This document shows, piece by piece, positions 25,138 to 32,450 of a stretch of 33,464 nt of DNA. The DNA comes from Candidatus Microbacterium stercoravium (GTDB lineage Bacteria; Actinomycetota; Actinomycetes; Actinomycetales; Microbacteriaceae). The stretch spans positions 1-33,464 of the forward strand of contig DXAM01000023.1 of NCBI GenBank assembly GCA_019117025.1, in the 5' to 3' direction. The position numbers and the translations under genes are program-made. Positions within the stretch are counted from its first letter, which is position 1. Every line of letters begins with the position of its first letter. The notes beneath the pieces are model-generated. The model was given only the letters and a program-made list of their open reading frames with translations. It searched no databases and was not told where the DNA came from.

Positions 25138-26454
25138 TCAGTTGATCGTGAAGCCCTGGTCGGCTCCGTACTTCTCGAGCGTGGCCTGCCAGTCGGCCAT
25201 CCCCTCGGAGATCGTGGTCTTGCCGAGGTAGGCCTGTCCGACCGAGTCGCCGAAGACGGTGTTGGCGTACACCTGGAACGGCAGGTACTGCCAATCGGTC
25301 ACCACGTTCGCCGACGAGGCCGACAGCACCTCGTTGATCTTCTGCCCGCCGAAGTACTCCGACTCCTCGTTCAGGAACTCCTCCGAGTTGAGGTCTGCAG
25401 TCGTGGCCGGGAACGCCCCGTTCTCGAGCCGGATGCCGACGCCCTCGCCCGAGTTGGCGAACTCGATGAACTCGTACGCCAGCTCCTGGTTCTCGGCCTC
25501 CGCCGGAATCGCGAGAGAGCTGCCGCCGTTCTCGCTCGAGTCCTCCGCGCCCTCCTCCCACTGCGGGAGCGGGGCGACGCGCCAGTCGCCCGCACCGTCG
25601 GGAACGCTTCCCTCGAGGTTCGCGGGCATCCAGGCCCCGATCGGCAGCGATGCGATCGTGCCGTTCGACATGCCCTGGAACCACTCGTCGGTCCAGCCGG
25701 CGACGGGGCTCAGCACGCCGTCGTCGAGCATGCCCTGCCAGAGCTCGGCGAACTGCTGTGCGCCCGCGTCGTCGGCGAGGTTCAGCGAGACCTCGGTGCC
25801 GTCGACGGTCCACGGCTGACCGCCCGTCTGCCACATCAGCGACGTCGCGAAGCCGGCGTCACCGGCGTCGTTCGCGATGTAGACGTCGGGATCCTGCTCC
25901 TGGAACGCGCGACCGGCCTCGGCGAACTCCGCCCACGTGGTCGGCACCTCGATGCCGAACTCGTCGAACAGCGCCTTGTTGTAGAACAGCGCCATCGGGC
26001 CCGAGTCCATCGGCAGGCCGATGATCTCCTCGCCCGAGTGCACCGAGTCCCAGGGGCCCGGAGCGTAGTCGCCGTCGAGGTCGGCGGCGCCGAACGGGGT
26101 GAGGTCGGCGAGCGAGCCCTGCAGCGCGAACTGCGGCAGCGCGTAGTACTCGACCTGCGCGACATCGGGCAGGCCCTGGCCGGCCGAGATCGCGTTCTGC
26201 AGCGCCGTGTACGAGTCGATGCCGGTGCCGACGTTGACGAGGTCGACGGTCACGCCTTCGTGCGCCGCCTCGAACGCCTCGACGACCGGATCCAGACTGG
26301 GCTCCCATGCCCAGACCGTGATCGTGCCGCCCTCTTCGAGCGCTTCTCCGGTGTCGACGGGCTCATCCGACCCTCCGGAGCAGCTCGCGAGCGTCAGTGC
26401 CGCGATTCCGGTGAGAGCGATGCCGCCGATGGCGCGCTTGGTGATCGTTGTCAT
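25138..26454 (-). CDS. ABC transporter sugar-binding lipoprotein, second system (438 aa)
   Basis: Family 1 extracellular solute-binding protein. The signal peptide ends in the lipobox LTLAS-Cys25. Characteristic regions are FEAAHEGVTVDLVNVGTG, GQGLPDVAQVEYYALPQFA, GLPMDSGPMALFYNKALFDEFGIEVPTTWAEF and ASLPIGAWMPANLEG. It shares only general family features with the other binding protein in the window, so the two systems probably bind different ligands. It lies third in its operon, after both permeases (38 bases after the second), an unusual order because the binding-protein gene normally comes first. A long hairpin follows the stop. The adjacent beta-galactosidase suggests a galactose-containing oligosaccharide as ligand. 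Confidence 0.92.
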   Translation of the reverse strand: MTTITKRAIGGIALTGIAALTLASCSGGSDEPVDTGEALEEGGTITVWAWEPSLDPVVEAFEAAHEGVTVDLVNVGTGIDSYTALQNAISAGQGLPDVAQVEYYALPQFALQGSLADLTPFGAADLDGDYAPGPWDSVHSGEEIIGLPMDSGPMALFYNKALFDEFGIEVPTTWAEFAEAGRAFQEQDPDVYIANDAGDAGFATSLMWQTGGQPWTVDGTEVSLNLADDAGAQQFAELWQGMLDDGVLSPVAGWTDEWFQGMSNGTIASLPIGAWMPANLEGSVPDGAGDWRVAPLPQWEEGAEDSSENGGSSLAIPAEAENQELAYEFIEFANSGEGVGIRLENGAFPATTADLNSEEFLNEESEYFGGQKINEVLSASSANVVTDWQYLPFQVYANTVFGDSVGQAYLGKTTISEGMADWQATLEKYGADQGFTIN

Positions 26455-26492
26455 GAGTGTGCCTTCTGTGTTGTGTGATTGCGGGGATGACG

Positions 26493-27413
26493 TCATTCTT
26501 TGACCGACCCTGCGGCGAGGCCCGACTGCCAGTAGCGCTGCATGAACAGGAACGCGATGATGAGCGGCACGATCGTCAGCAGGGATCCGGTGAGCACCAG
26601 GTCGAAGATCGGCTGTCCGCCCGCGGTCGACGCCTGGGCGTTCCACTGGTTGAGGCCGATGATGAGCGGGTACCAGTCGGGATCCCGCAGCATGATCAGC
26701 GGCAGGAAGTAGTTGTTCCACGTGGCGACCATGGTGAACAGCAGCACCGTGATCGTGCCGGGGGCGAGCAGCGGCAGGCAGACCTGCCAGAAGGTGCGGA
26801 ACTCGCTCGCACCGTCGATGCGTGCCGCCTCCATCAGCTCCTCGGGGATCGCCTCGGTGGCGAAGGTCCACATGAGGTACAGCCCGAAGGGCGAGATCAG
26901 CGACGGGATGATCACCGCGAGCGGGGTGTTCGTGATGCCCATCTCGCTGAACATCAGGAAGGTCGGTACGGCGAGCGCCGTGCCGGGCACCGCGACCGCA
27001 CCGATCACGACGGCGAAGACTGCGCGCTTGCCCGGGAAGCGGAACTTCGCCAGCGCGTACCCGCCGAGGATCGCGAGGATCGTCGCGCCGCCGGCGCCGA
27101 CCACCACGTACAGCAGGGTGTTGCCGAACCAGCGCACGAAGACGCCGTCGTCGTACGTCAGCGCGCGCCCGATGTTGTCGAACAGAGCGAAGGAGTCGCC
27201 GAACCACAGGCCGAACGACGAGAACAGATCGCCCTGCGTCTTCGATGCGTTGATCAGCAGCCACACGAGCGGAAGCAGCGAGTACACGACCATCAGCGCC
27301 GTGAGAACGGTGAGGAGCACACTGCGCTTCGGCCGGTCGATCGTGCCGAGTCGGGCGCGCTTCTCGGAGCGCGTGGCATTCGGACGCAGGGTGACGAGGG
27401 ATGTCGTGCCCAT
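26493..27413 (-). CDS. Carbohydrate ABC transporter permease, MalG type, second system (306 aa)
   Basis: CUT1-family membrane subunit with six predicted helices. After a basic N-terminus (RSEKRARLGTIDRPKRS) the first helix is VLLTVLTALMVVYSLLPLVWLLINASK. The EAA loop is EELMEAARIDGASEFRTFWQVCLPLLAP, and the C-terminus QRYWQSGLAAGSVKE is typical. The ATG shares one base with the stop of the upstream permease (TGATG), giving tight coupling. With its partner it forms the channel for the sugar bound by the lipoprotein encoded next. No ATPase gene is linked. Confidence 0.9.
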   Translation of the reverse strand: MGTTSLVTLRPNATRSEKRARLGTIDRPKRSVLLTVLTALMVVYSLLPLVWLLINASKTQGDLFSSFGLWFGDSFALFDNIGRALTYDDGVFVRWFGNTLLYVVVGAGGATILAILGGYALAKFRFPGKRAVFAVVIGAVAVPGTALAVPTFLMFSEMGITNTPLAVIIPSLISPFGLYLMWTFATEAIPEELMEAARIDGASEFRTFWQVCLPLLAPGTITVLLFTMVATWNNYFLPLIMLRDPDWYPLIIGLNQWNAQASTAGGQPIFDLVLTGSLLTIVPLIIAFLFMQRYWQSGLAAGSVKE

Positions 27414-28327
27414 CAGGATCCCTTCCTCATCCCGCGCAGCTGCACGACGTACGCGACGATCATCGTGATGATCCCCATGATGATCGCGACGGTCGCGGAG
27501 TAGTTGATCTGCTGGCCGGTGAAGGCCAGCGAGTAGGCGTAGAGGTTCGGCGTGAACGACGTGGTGATGGCGTTCGGCGCGAGCGCCTGCATGATGCTCG
27601 GCTCGTTGAACAGCTGGAAGCTGCCGATGATCGAGAAGATCGCCGCGATCACCAGCGATCCGCGGATGGCGGGGAGTTTGATCGCGCCGATCACGCGCCA
27701 CTGGCTCGCGCCGTCGATGGCCGCGGCCTCGTACAGCGACGAGGGGACGACCCGCAGCGCCGAGTAGAAGATGAGCATGTTGTAGCCGAGGAACTCCCAC
27801 GTGACGACGTTGCCGATCGAGGCGAGGATGAGATCCGGCGACAGCAGGTCGGGCAGGTCGACGCCGAAGAGCTTCTGCAGGTTGCCGACGAGCCCGAAGC
27901 GTTCGCCGTACATGAAGCCCCACATGAATGAGGCGACGACGGCCGGCACCGCGTACGGCAGGAAGATCGAGAGGCGGAAGAAGCTCCTGCCGTAGAGGCG
28001 CCCGCTGTCGATCGCGAGGGCCGCGAGCAGCGACAGGAACAGCATGATGGGCACCTGGATCAGCAGGAACAGGCTCACGCGCAGCACCCCGTGCCAGAGC
28101 TGCGGATCCTGGAACGCCGCGACGTAGTTGTCGAGCCCGACGAACGATGTGCCGCCGACGAGCTGGGTGCGGAACAGGCTCAGCCAGATCGCGTAGAGGA
28201 TCGGCGCGATGAACACGAGGGCGAACACGATCGCGAACGGCGCGAGGAACCCCCATCCCGTCCAGCGCCCGCGGGCTCTCGCACCGCGCGACGCGGGGAG
28301 GCGTACGGGGGATGACATCACCGTCAT
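27413..28327 (-). CDS. Carbohydrate ABC transporter permease, MalF type, second system (304 aa)
   Basis: First gene of the GH42 operon. Six helices follow a basic N-terminus (SRGARARGRW); the first is GFLAPFAIVFALVFIAPILYAIWLSLF. The EAA loop reads SSLYEAAAIDGASQWRVIGAIKLPAI. The ATG at 28327 is preceded by AAGGA five bases upstream; a second ATG three codons inside is less well placed. A LacI-type operator sits 28 bases upstream of the start, so the whole permease-permease-binding protein-GH42 operon is probably repressed by the divergent LacI protein. Confidence 0.9.
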   Translation of the reverse strand: MTVMSSPVRLPASRGARARGRWTGWGFLAPFAIVFALVFIAPILYAIWLSLFRTQLVGGTSFVGLDNYVAAFQDPQLWHGVLRVSLFLLIQVPIMLFLSLLAALAIDSGRLYGRSFFRLSIFLPYAVPAVVASFMWGFMYGERFGLVGNLQKLFGVDLPDLLSPDLILASIGNVVTWEFLGYNMLIFYSALRVVPSSLYEAAAIDGASQWRVIGAIKLPAIRGSLVIAAIFSIIGSFQLFNEPSIMQALAPNAITTSFTPNLYAYSLAFTGQQINYSATVAIIMGIITMIVAYVVQLRGMRKGS

Positions 28328-28354
28328 GCGGATCCTTCGACTTCGACACTGAAT

Positions 28355-28372
28355 GATGTTTGCGTAAACATC
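28355..28372. promoter_or_regulatory. LacI-family operator between the GH42 operon and its regulator
   Basis: GATGTTTGCGTAAACATC has perfect 7-base arms around a central CG with one mismatched pair beside it, a typical LacI/GalR operator. It lies between the divergent lacI-type gene (start 28403) and the permease gene (start 28327). A plus-strand -10-like TAGAGT at 28379-28384 would place its -35 region within the operator, so autoregulation is likely. Confidence 0.8.
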
Positions 28373-28402
28373 GCACGCTAGAGTACAACGAAGATCGAGC
28401 CC

Positions 28403-29452
28403 ATGACAAGAGAGAGTTCCGGTGCGCCCATGACCGCCACACCGACGCCGCCGCGCCGCGCGCGGGTGTCGATGGCCGACGTGGCCGCGCATGCGGGCGT
28501 CTCGGCGCAGACGGTCTCGCGCGTCGCGAACGGCACCGGCACGGTCGTCGAAGAGACCAAGCAGCGCGTGCTCGCATCGATGTCCGACCTCGGATACCGC
28601 CCGAACAGCGCCGCCCGCGCGCTGAAGCTCGGATCCTTCCGCACGATCGGCGTGCTCTCGCGCACGCTCTCGACGATCGGCGACGTGCGCACGATCGACG
28701 AGATCGCCCGCCATGCGGCGGCCGCGGGATACGCGACGACGCTGATCCCCGTGCACGAGACCCGGCAGGCCGACGTCGACCGGGTGTTCTCGCGGCTGCA
28801 GGAGCTCGCGGTCGACGCGCTCATCCTCAACCTCGAGGCGCCCCAGCTCGCGCACGCCGCGGCGATGCTCCCCCCGGGTGTCCCCGTCGTCTACATGGAT
28901 CCCGACGCCCCGGGCGCCGAGGTGATCATCGATACGGATCAGGTGGGCGGCGCCCGCCAGGCGACCGAGCACCTGCTGGGCCTCGGTCACGAGACGGTGT
29001 GGCACATCGCGGGGCCGACCTCGTCGCGTCCCGCCGCGCGCCGTCTCGACGGCTGGCGGGAGACCCTGCGCGCGGCGGGACGACGCGTGCCCGAAGCGCT
29101 GCACGGCGACTGGAGCGTCTCGTCGGGCTACGAGCAGGGGCGGATCCTCGCGGCGCGCGACGAGGTCACCGCCGTGTTCTGTGCGAACGACCAGATGGCG
29201 CTCGGCCTGTACCGCGCCCTGTACGAGGCGGGGCGCGCGGTGCCGCGCGACGTTAGCGTGGTCGGGTTCGACAACACCGAAGACGCCCGCGGCTATGCAC
29301 CCCCGCTCACGTCGGTGCACCACGAGTTCAGCGACGTCGGGCGCCTGTGCATCCAGTCGGCTCTCGCCCTCGCGCGGGGCGAGCCCGTGGATCCGCTCGC
29401 CGTCGTGACGACGACCCTCGTCGTGCGCGACAGCACCACTTCCGCGACGTGA
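28403..29452 (+). CDS. LacI family transcriptional regulator (349 aa)
   Basis: Helix-turn-helix at residues 22-45 (VSMADVAAHAGVSAQTVSRVANG) with the LacI hinge region after it (VLASMSDLGYRPNSAARALK). The sensor domain follows: TIGVLSRTLSTIG, HLLGLGHETVWHIAGP, AVFCANDQMALGLYRALYEAGRAVPRDVSVVGFDNTEDARGYAPPLTSVHHEF, all family landmarks. It should repress the divergent transporter-GH42 operon by binding 28355-28372 and release it on binding a galactoside or galactose-containing sugar. The first ATG (28403) has no good ribosome site; the ATG at 28430 is an alternative that removes nine residues without touching the domain. Confidence 0.93.
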   Translation: MTRESSGAPMTATPTPPRRARVSMADVAAHAGVSAQTVSRVANGTGTVVEETKQRVLASMSDLGYRPNSAARALKLGSFRTIGVLSRTLSTIGDVRTIDEIARHAAAAGYATTLIPVHETRQADVDRVFSRLQELAVDALILNLEAPQLAHAAAMLPPGVPVVYMDPDAPGAEVIIDTDQVGGARQATEHLLGLGHETVWHIAGPTSSRPAARRLDGWRETLRAAGRRVPEALHGDWSVSSGYEQGRILAARDEVTAVFCANDQMALGLYRALYEAGRAVPRDVSVVGFDNTEDARGYAPPLTSVHHEFSDVGRLCIQSALALARGEPVDPLAVVTTTLVVRDSTTSAT

Positions 29453-29480
29453 GGGCCGCGGGAATACGCGCGCCGTACCA

Positions 29481-29514
29481 TAGGTTGTAGCAGTCAGACA
29501 TACGCCTAGGGAGG
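29481..29514 (+). promoter_or_regulatory. Promoter and ribosome site of trxB-trxA
   Basis: TAGGTT (29481-29486), or the overlapping TACCAT (29476-29481), is a likely -10 box. A strong Shine-Dalgarno AGGGAGG at 29508-29514 lies nine bases before the GTG at 29524 and decides that start. Confidence 0.5.
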
Positions 29515-29523
29515 CACTTCACC

Positions 29524-30474
29524 GTGCGAGACGTCATCATCATCGGATCCGGCCCGGCCGCCTGGACCGCCGCGATCTACACCGCGCGCGCGAGCCTCAA
29601 GCCCGTCGTGATTGCGAGCCAGGTCGAGGTCGGCGGAGAGCTGATGAACACGACCGAGGTCGAGAACTTCCCGGGCTTCCCCGAGGCGATCATGGGCCCC
29701 GAGCTCATGACCAAGATGCAGCAGCAGGCCGAGCGGTTCGAGACCGAGGTCGTCTACGACGACGCGACCGAGCTCGACCTGGCGGGCCCCGTCAAGAAGG
29801 TCACGCTCGGATCCGGCGATGTGCTCGAGGCGCGCAGCGTGATCTTCGCCACCGGATCCGCCTACCGCAAGCTGAACCTCCCCCGCGAGGAGGAGCTGTC
29901 CGGGCACGGCATCTCGTGGTGCGCGACCTGCGACGGGTTCTTCTTCCGCGACAAGGAGATCGCGGTCGTCGGAGGCGGCGACTCGGCGATGGAGGAAGCC
30001 ACTTTCCTCACCAAGTTCGCGTCGAAGGTGTACATCTTCCACCGCCGCGACGAGTTCCGCGCGTCGAAGATCATGCAGCAGCGTGCGTTCGACAACGAGA
30101 AGATCGAGGTCATCTGGAACAGCGAGATCGCTGAGATCCAGGGCGCCAGCGGTCTGAGCGGCGTCGTGCTGAACGACACCGTCACGGGCGAGAAGCGCGA
30201 GCTGGCGCTCGACGGCCTGTTCATCGCGATCGGAAACGACCCGCGCACCCACCTCGTGCACGACAAGCTCGAGCTCACGACGGAGGGAACGATCGCGGTC
30301 GACGGGCGCTCGTCGCGCACCTCGCAGCCCGGTGTCTTCGCCGCGGGCGACGTCATCGACCCGACCTACCGTCAGGCCGTGACGGCCGCCGCGAGCGGCA
30401 CCGTCGCGGCGCTCGATGCCGAACACTACCTCGCGGCCCTCGGCGACTCCGAGTCGGCCCTCGCAGCAGTCTGA
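29524..30474 (+). CDS. trxB: Thioredoxin-disulfide reductase (316 aa)
   Basis: Cytoplasmic FAD enzyme that passes electrons from NADPH to thioredoxin. FAD-binding GSGPAA (8-13) and FAAGDV near the C-terminus, redox-active Cys133-Ala-Thr-Cys136 in SWCATCDG, and NADPH-binding GGGDSA (150-155) with HRRDEFRAS are all present. Length is typical of low-molecular-weight thioredoxin reductases. The first glycine-rich loop reads GSGPAAWTAA where GSGPAGYTAA is usual, a mild variation. It is followed after 14 bases by trxA, forming the classical actinobacterial trxB-trxA operon near the origin. Confidence 0.96.
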   Translation: MRDVIIIGSGPAAWTAAIYTARASLKPVVIASQVEVGGELMNTTEVENFPGFPEAIMGPELMTKMQQQAERFETEVVYDDATELDLAGPVKKVTLGSGDVLEARSVIFATGSAYRKLNLPREEELSGHGISWCATCDGFFFRDKEIAVVGGGDSAMEEATFLTKFASKVYIFHRRDEFRASKIMQQRAFDNEKIEVIWNSEIAEIQGASGLSGVVLNDTVTGEKRELALDGLFIAIGNDPRTHLVHDKLELTTEGTIAVDGRSSRTSQPGVFAAGDVIDPTYRQAVTAAASGTVAALDAEHYLAALGDSESALAAV

Positions 30475-30488
30475 ACAAGGAGAACACT

Positions 30489-30812
30489 ATGACCGCTCAG
30501 GCAACCACGTCCGCCACTTTCGAGCAGGATGTCCTCAAGGCCGACGGCCCCGTGCTCGTCGACTTCTGGGCCGAATGGTGCGGCCCCTGCCGCATGGTCG
30601 CGCCGGTGCTCGACGAGATCCAGGCCGAGAACGCCGACAAGATCAAGATCGTCAAGCTGAACGTCGATGAGAACCCCGACCTCGCGATGAAGTACCAGAT
30701 CACGTCGATCCCGGCGATGAAGGTCTTCTCGGGCGGCGAGGTGGCGACGACCATCATCGGCGCCAAGCCGAAGCAGGCTCTCGAGCAGGACCTCGCAGAG
30801 TTCCTCAAGTAG
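30489..30812 (+). CDS. trxA: Thioredoxin (107 aa)
   Basis: Small redox protein reducing disulfides in ribonucleotide reductase, peroxiredoxins and others. The active site WCGPC is at residues 30-34 (Cys31, Cys34) within VLVDFWAEWCGPCRMVAPVLDEI, and the cis-proline is in ITSIPAMKVF. Full length for a classical thioredoxin. AGGAG lies six bases before the ATG. A strong terminator follows directly. Confidence 0.96.
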   Translation: MTAQATTSATFEQDVLKADGPVLVDFWAEWCGPCRMVAPVLDEIQAENADKIKIVKLNVDENPDLAMKYQITSIPAMKVFSGGEVATTIIGAKPKQALEQDLAEFLK

Positions 30813-30820
30813 GCCGACGG

Positions 30821-30858
30821 GAAAGGGCCCGTCCGAGTGCGCTCGGGCGGGCCCTTTC
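30821..30858. terminator. Bidirectional terminator after trxA
   Basis: GAAAGGGCCCGTCCGAG and CTCGGGCGGGCCCTTTC form a 17-bp stem with one T-G pair and a four-base TGCG loop. The A-rich left end and T-rich right end give short U-runs on either strand. It lies between the ends of convergent trxA and the 114-aa gene, so it can serve both. Confidence 0.88.
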
Positions 30859-30862
30859 GCGT

Positions 30863-31207
30863 TCAGATCTCGCGAACGACCGAGTCCCAGCGGCGGTGCG
30901 TGTTCTCAGATCCGAGCATGCCCTGCACCGCGGGCGCCAGGTCGGGGTACTGGCGGGCGATGATGTGCAGCAGGCGCTGATTGCGAGCGTGCGTGGGCCG
31001 CAGACCGCCGTCGGCCTCGATGTGCTCGGCGCGCAGCGTGAAGACCACGAGCTCATCGATGCTCGGCAGCTCTTCCATGAAGTCCCACGGATCCTCGCCG
31101 GCGCGGAGCCGCTCGAGCTTGAGGCTCGCGAGCTCTTCTTCGGCTTCGGCGCGCAGCACCTCGACGCTGGCGCGTCGCGGAAGCAGCGGATCGGGAGAGG
31201 AATTCAC
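30863..31207 (-). CDS. Conserved actinobacterial protein of unknown function (114 aa)
   Basis: A soluble, acidic, mostly helical protein without signal peptide, membrane helix or known catalytic motif. Notable stretches are EVLRAEAEEELASLKLERLRAGEDPWDFMEELP and THARNQRLLHIIARQYPDLAPAVQGMLGSENTHRRWDSVVREI. It looks like a protein I associate with this position in Microbacteriaceae, between trxA and parB, but I do not know its role. The GTG start at 31207 lies six bases after a TAGCCT -10 box (31214-31219), fitting leaderless translation. It is encoded 31 bases downstream of parB but has its own promoter. Confidence 0.7.
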   Translation of the reverse strand: MNSSPDPLLPRRASVEVLRAEAEEELASLKLERLRAGEDPWDFMEELPSIDELVVFTLRAEHIEADGGLRPTHARNQRLLHIIARQYPDLAPAVQGMLGSENTHRRWDSVVREI

Positions 31208-31238
31208 CCCTCCAGGCTACTTCCCGCCGGGTGAGCGG

Positions 31239-32450
31239 CTACTGCTCGTAGCCCGTCTCACCGAGCTCGCCCAGGATGCGATTGAGGTCCTGGATCGTGG
31301 CGAAGCTGATCTTCAGCGAGCCGCGGCGCGCCGTGAGATCGATCTTCACCTTGGTGTTGAGCCGGTCGCCGAGCTTCTCGGAGACCTCGTCGAGGTACGC
31401 GCGGCGGGCACCCTGCTTGGGCTTCACGGTCGGCGTCGTGCGTTCCCCCGCCTCGAGCACACGCTTCGCCGCGGCTTCCGCCCCGCGCACCGAGAGCTCT
31501 TCGTCGACGACCTTGTCGGCGAGGCGCTGCATGGCTTCGGCATCGCCGTCGAGTGAGAGGATCGCGCGCGCGTGCCCCGCGGTGAGCACTCCGGCCGCGA
31601 CGCGCTGCTGAACGGCCTCGGGCAGCCTCAGGAGTCGGATCGTGTTGGAGATCTGCGGGCGCGACCGCCCGATGCGGTCGGCGAGCTGATCCTGCGTGAT
31701 GCCGAAGTCGTTGATGAGCTGCTGATACGCCGACGCCTCTTCGAGCGGGTTCAGCTCGGCACGATGGATGTTCTCGAGCAGCGCATCGCGCAGCAGGTTC
31801 TCGTCGGCGGTCTCGCGCACGATCGCGGGGATCGACTCCAGCCCCGCCTCACGGGACGCGCGGGTGCGGCGCTCACCCATGATCAGCTCGTACGTGCCGT
31901 CCTTCTTGTCGCGCACGACGACCGGCTGCAGCACGCCGAACTCGCGCACGGAGTGCACGAGCTCCGCCAGATCGTCGGCGTCGAACAGCGTGCGCGGCTG
32001 ACGCGGGTTCGGAACGATCTTGTGGGGATCGATCTCGACGAGACGGATGCCGGGCACGTCTGCGAGCTGCTCGCTCGGCGCCGACTCGACGTCGGCCTCG
32101 GGCGCGGCGTCGCGCACCGGCGCGGTGGCACGGGTTTCGGGCTTCGGCACGGGCTTGCGCGTTGCGGCACGCTTCGCGGGGGCCTTCTCCGAGGTCTTCG
32201 CCGCCGCCTTGGCCGGCGTCTTCTTGCCCGTCGTCTTCGCCGGCGAAGCGGCTTCCTTGGTCGCGGCGGCCTTCTTCGGCGCGGTCTTCTTCGGAGCCGA
32301 CTCGGCCGGCTTCTCCTCCGTCACCTGAGCGGCGGACTCGGGAAGACCCGCGCCCACGAAGAACACATCACTCGGGCGCCCCTTCGACTCGGTTCCCGTC
32401 GGAATGAGTGCTCCGATTCCTCGGCCGAGGCCCGTGCGCTTGGTCGCCAT
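31239..32450 (-). CDS. parB: Chromosome-partitioning protein ParB with Lys/Ala-rich linker (403 aa)
   Basis: Binds parS, spreads on DNA as a CTP-dependent clamp and loads SMC. The N-terminal ParA-stimulating motif is LGRGIGALI (8-16). Residues about 47-125 are a low-complexity linker with many KK, AAK and PAK units. The CTP-binding ParB/Srx domain then starts at LVEIDPHKIVPNPRQPR and includes GERRTR (192-197) and NIHRAELNPLEEA. The parS-reading helix-turn-helix is ITQDQLADRIGRSRPQISN (about 246-264), and the C-terminal dimer domain ends the protein. The linker is longer and more basic than in most ParBs. The ATG at 32450 shares one base with the parA stop; a GTG one codon earlier is also possible. 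Confidence 0.95.
   Translation of the reverse strand: MATKRTGLGRGIGALIPTGTESKGRPSDVFFVGAGLPESAAQVTEEKPAESAPKKTAPKKAAATKEAASPAKTTGKKTPAKAAAKTSEKAPAKRAATRKPVPKPETRATAPVRDAAPEADVESAPSEQLADVPGIRLVEIDPHKIVPNPRQPRTLFDADDLAELVHSVREFGVLQPVVVRDKKDGTYELIMGERRTRASREAGLESIPAIVRETADENLLRDALLENIHRAELNPLEEASAYQQLINDFGITQDQLADRIGRSRPQISNTIRLLRLPEAVQQRVAAGVLTAGHARAILSLDGDAEAMQRLADKVVDEELSVRGAEAAAKRVLEAGERTTPTVKPKQGARRAYLDEVSEKLGDRLNTKVKIDLTARRGSLKISFATIQDLNRILGELGETGYEQ

Larger units (their letters stand above)
13231..29452. other. Carbohydrate-utilisation island between murJ and trxB
   Basis: Thirteen genes for sugar import, glycan processing and regulation lie between murJ and trxB, two genes that are usually close neighbours in the origin-proximal block of actinobacteria. 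I see no integrase, transposase, tRNA gene or flanking direct repeat, and G+C content and codon use look like the surroundings. Acquisition may be old or by homologous recombination. The boundaries are gene boundaries, not mapped insertion points. Confidence 0.55.

Noticed and set aside
22987..26478. Open frame of 1163 codons on the plus strand
   Set aside because: It is antisense to GH42 and the second binding protein, which have clear motifs. Its sequence is Arg/Val/Gly-rich with no domain, typical of shadow frames at 70% G+C.
13231..29452. Island as a prophage or integrative element
   Set aside because: No integrase, phage, conjugation or tRNA gene and no flanking repeat was seen.
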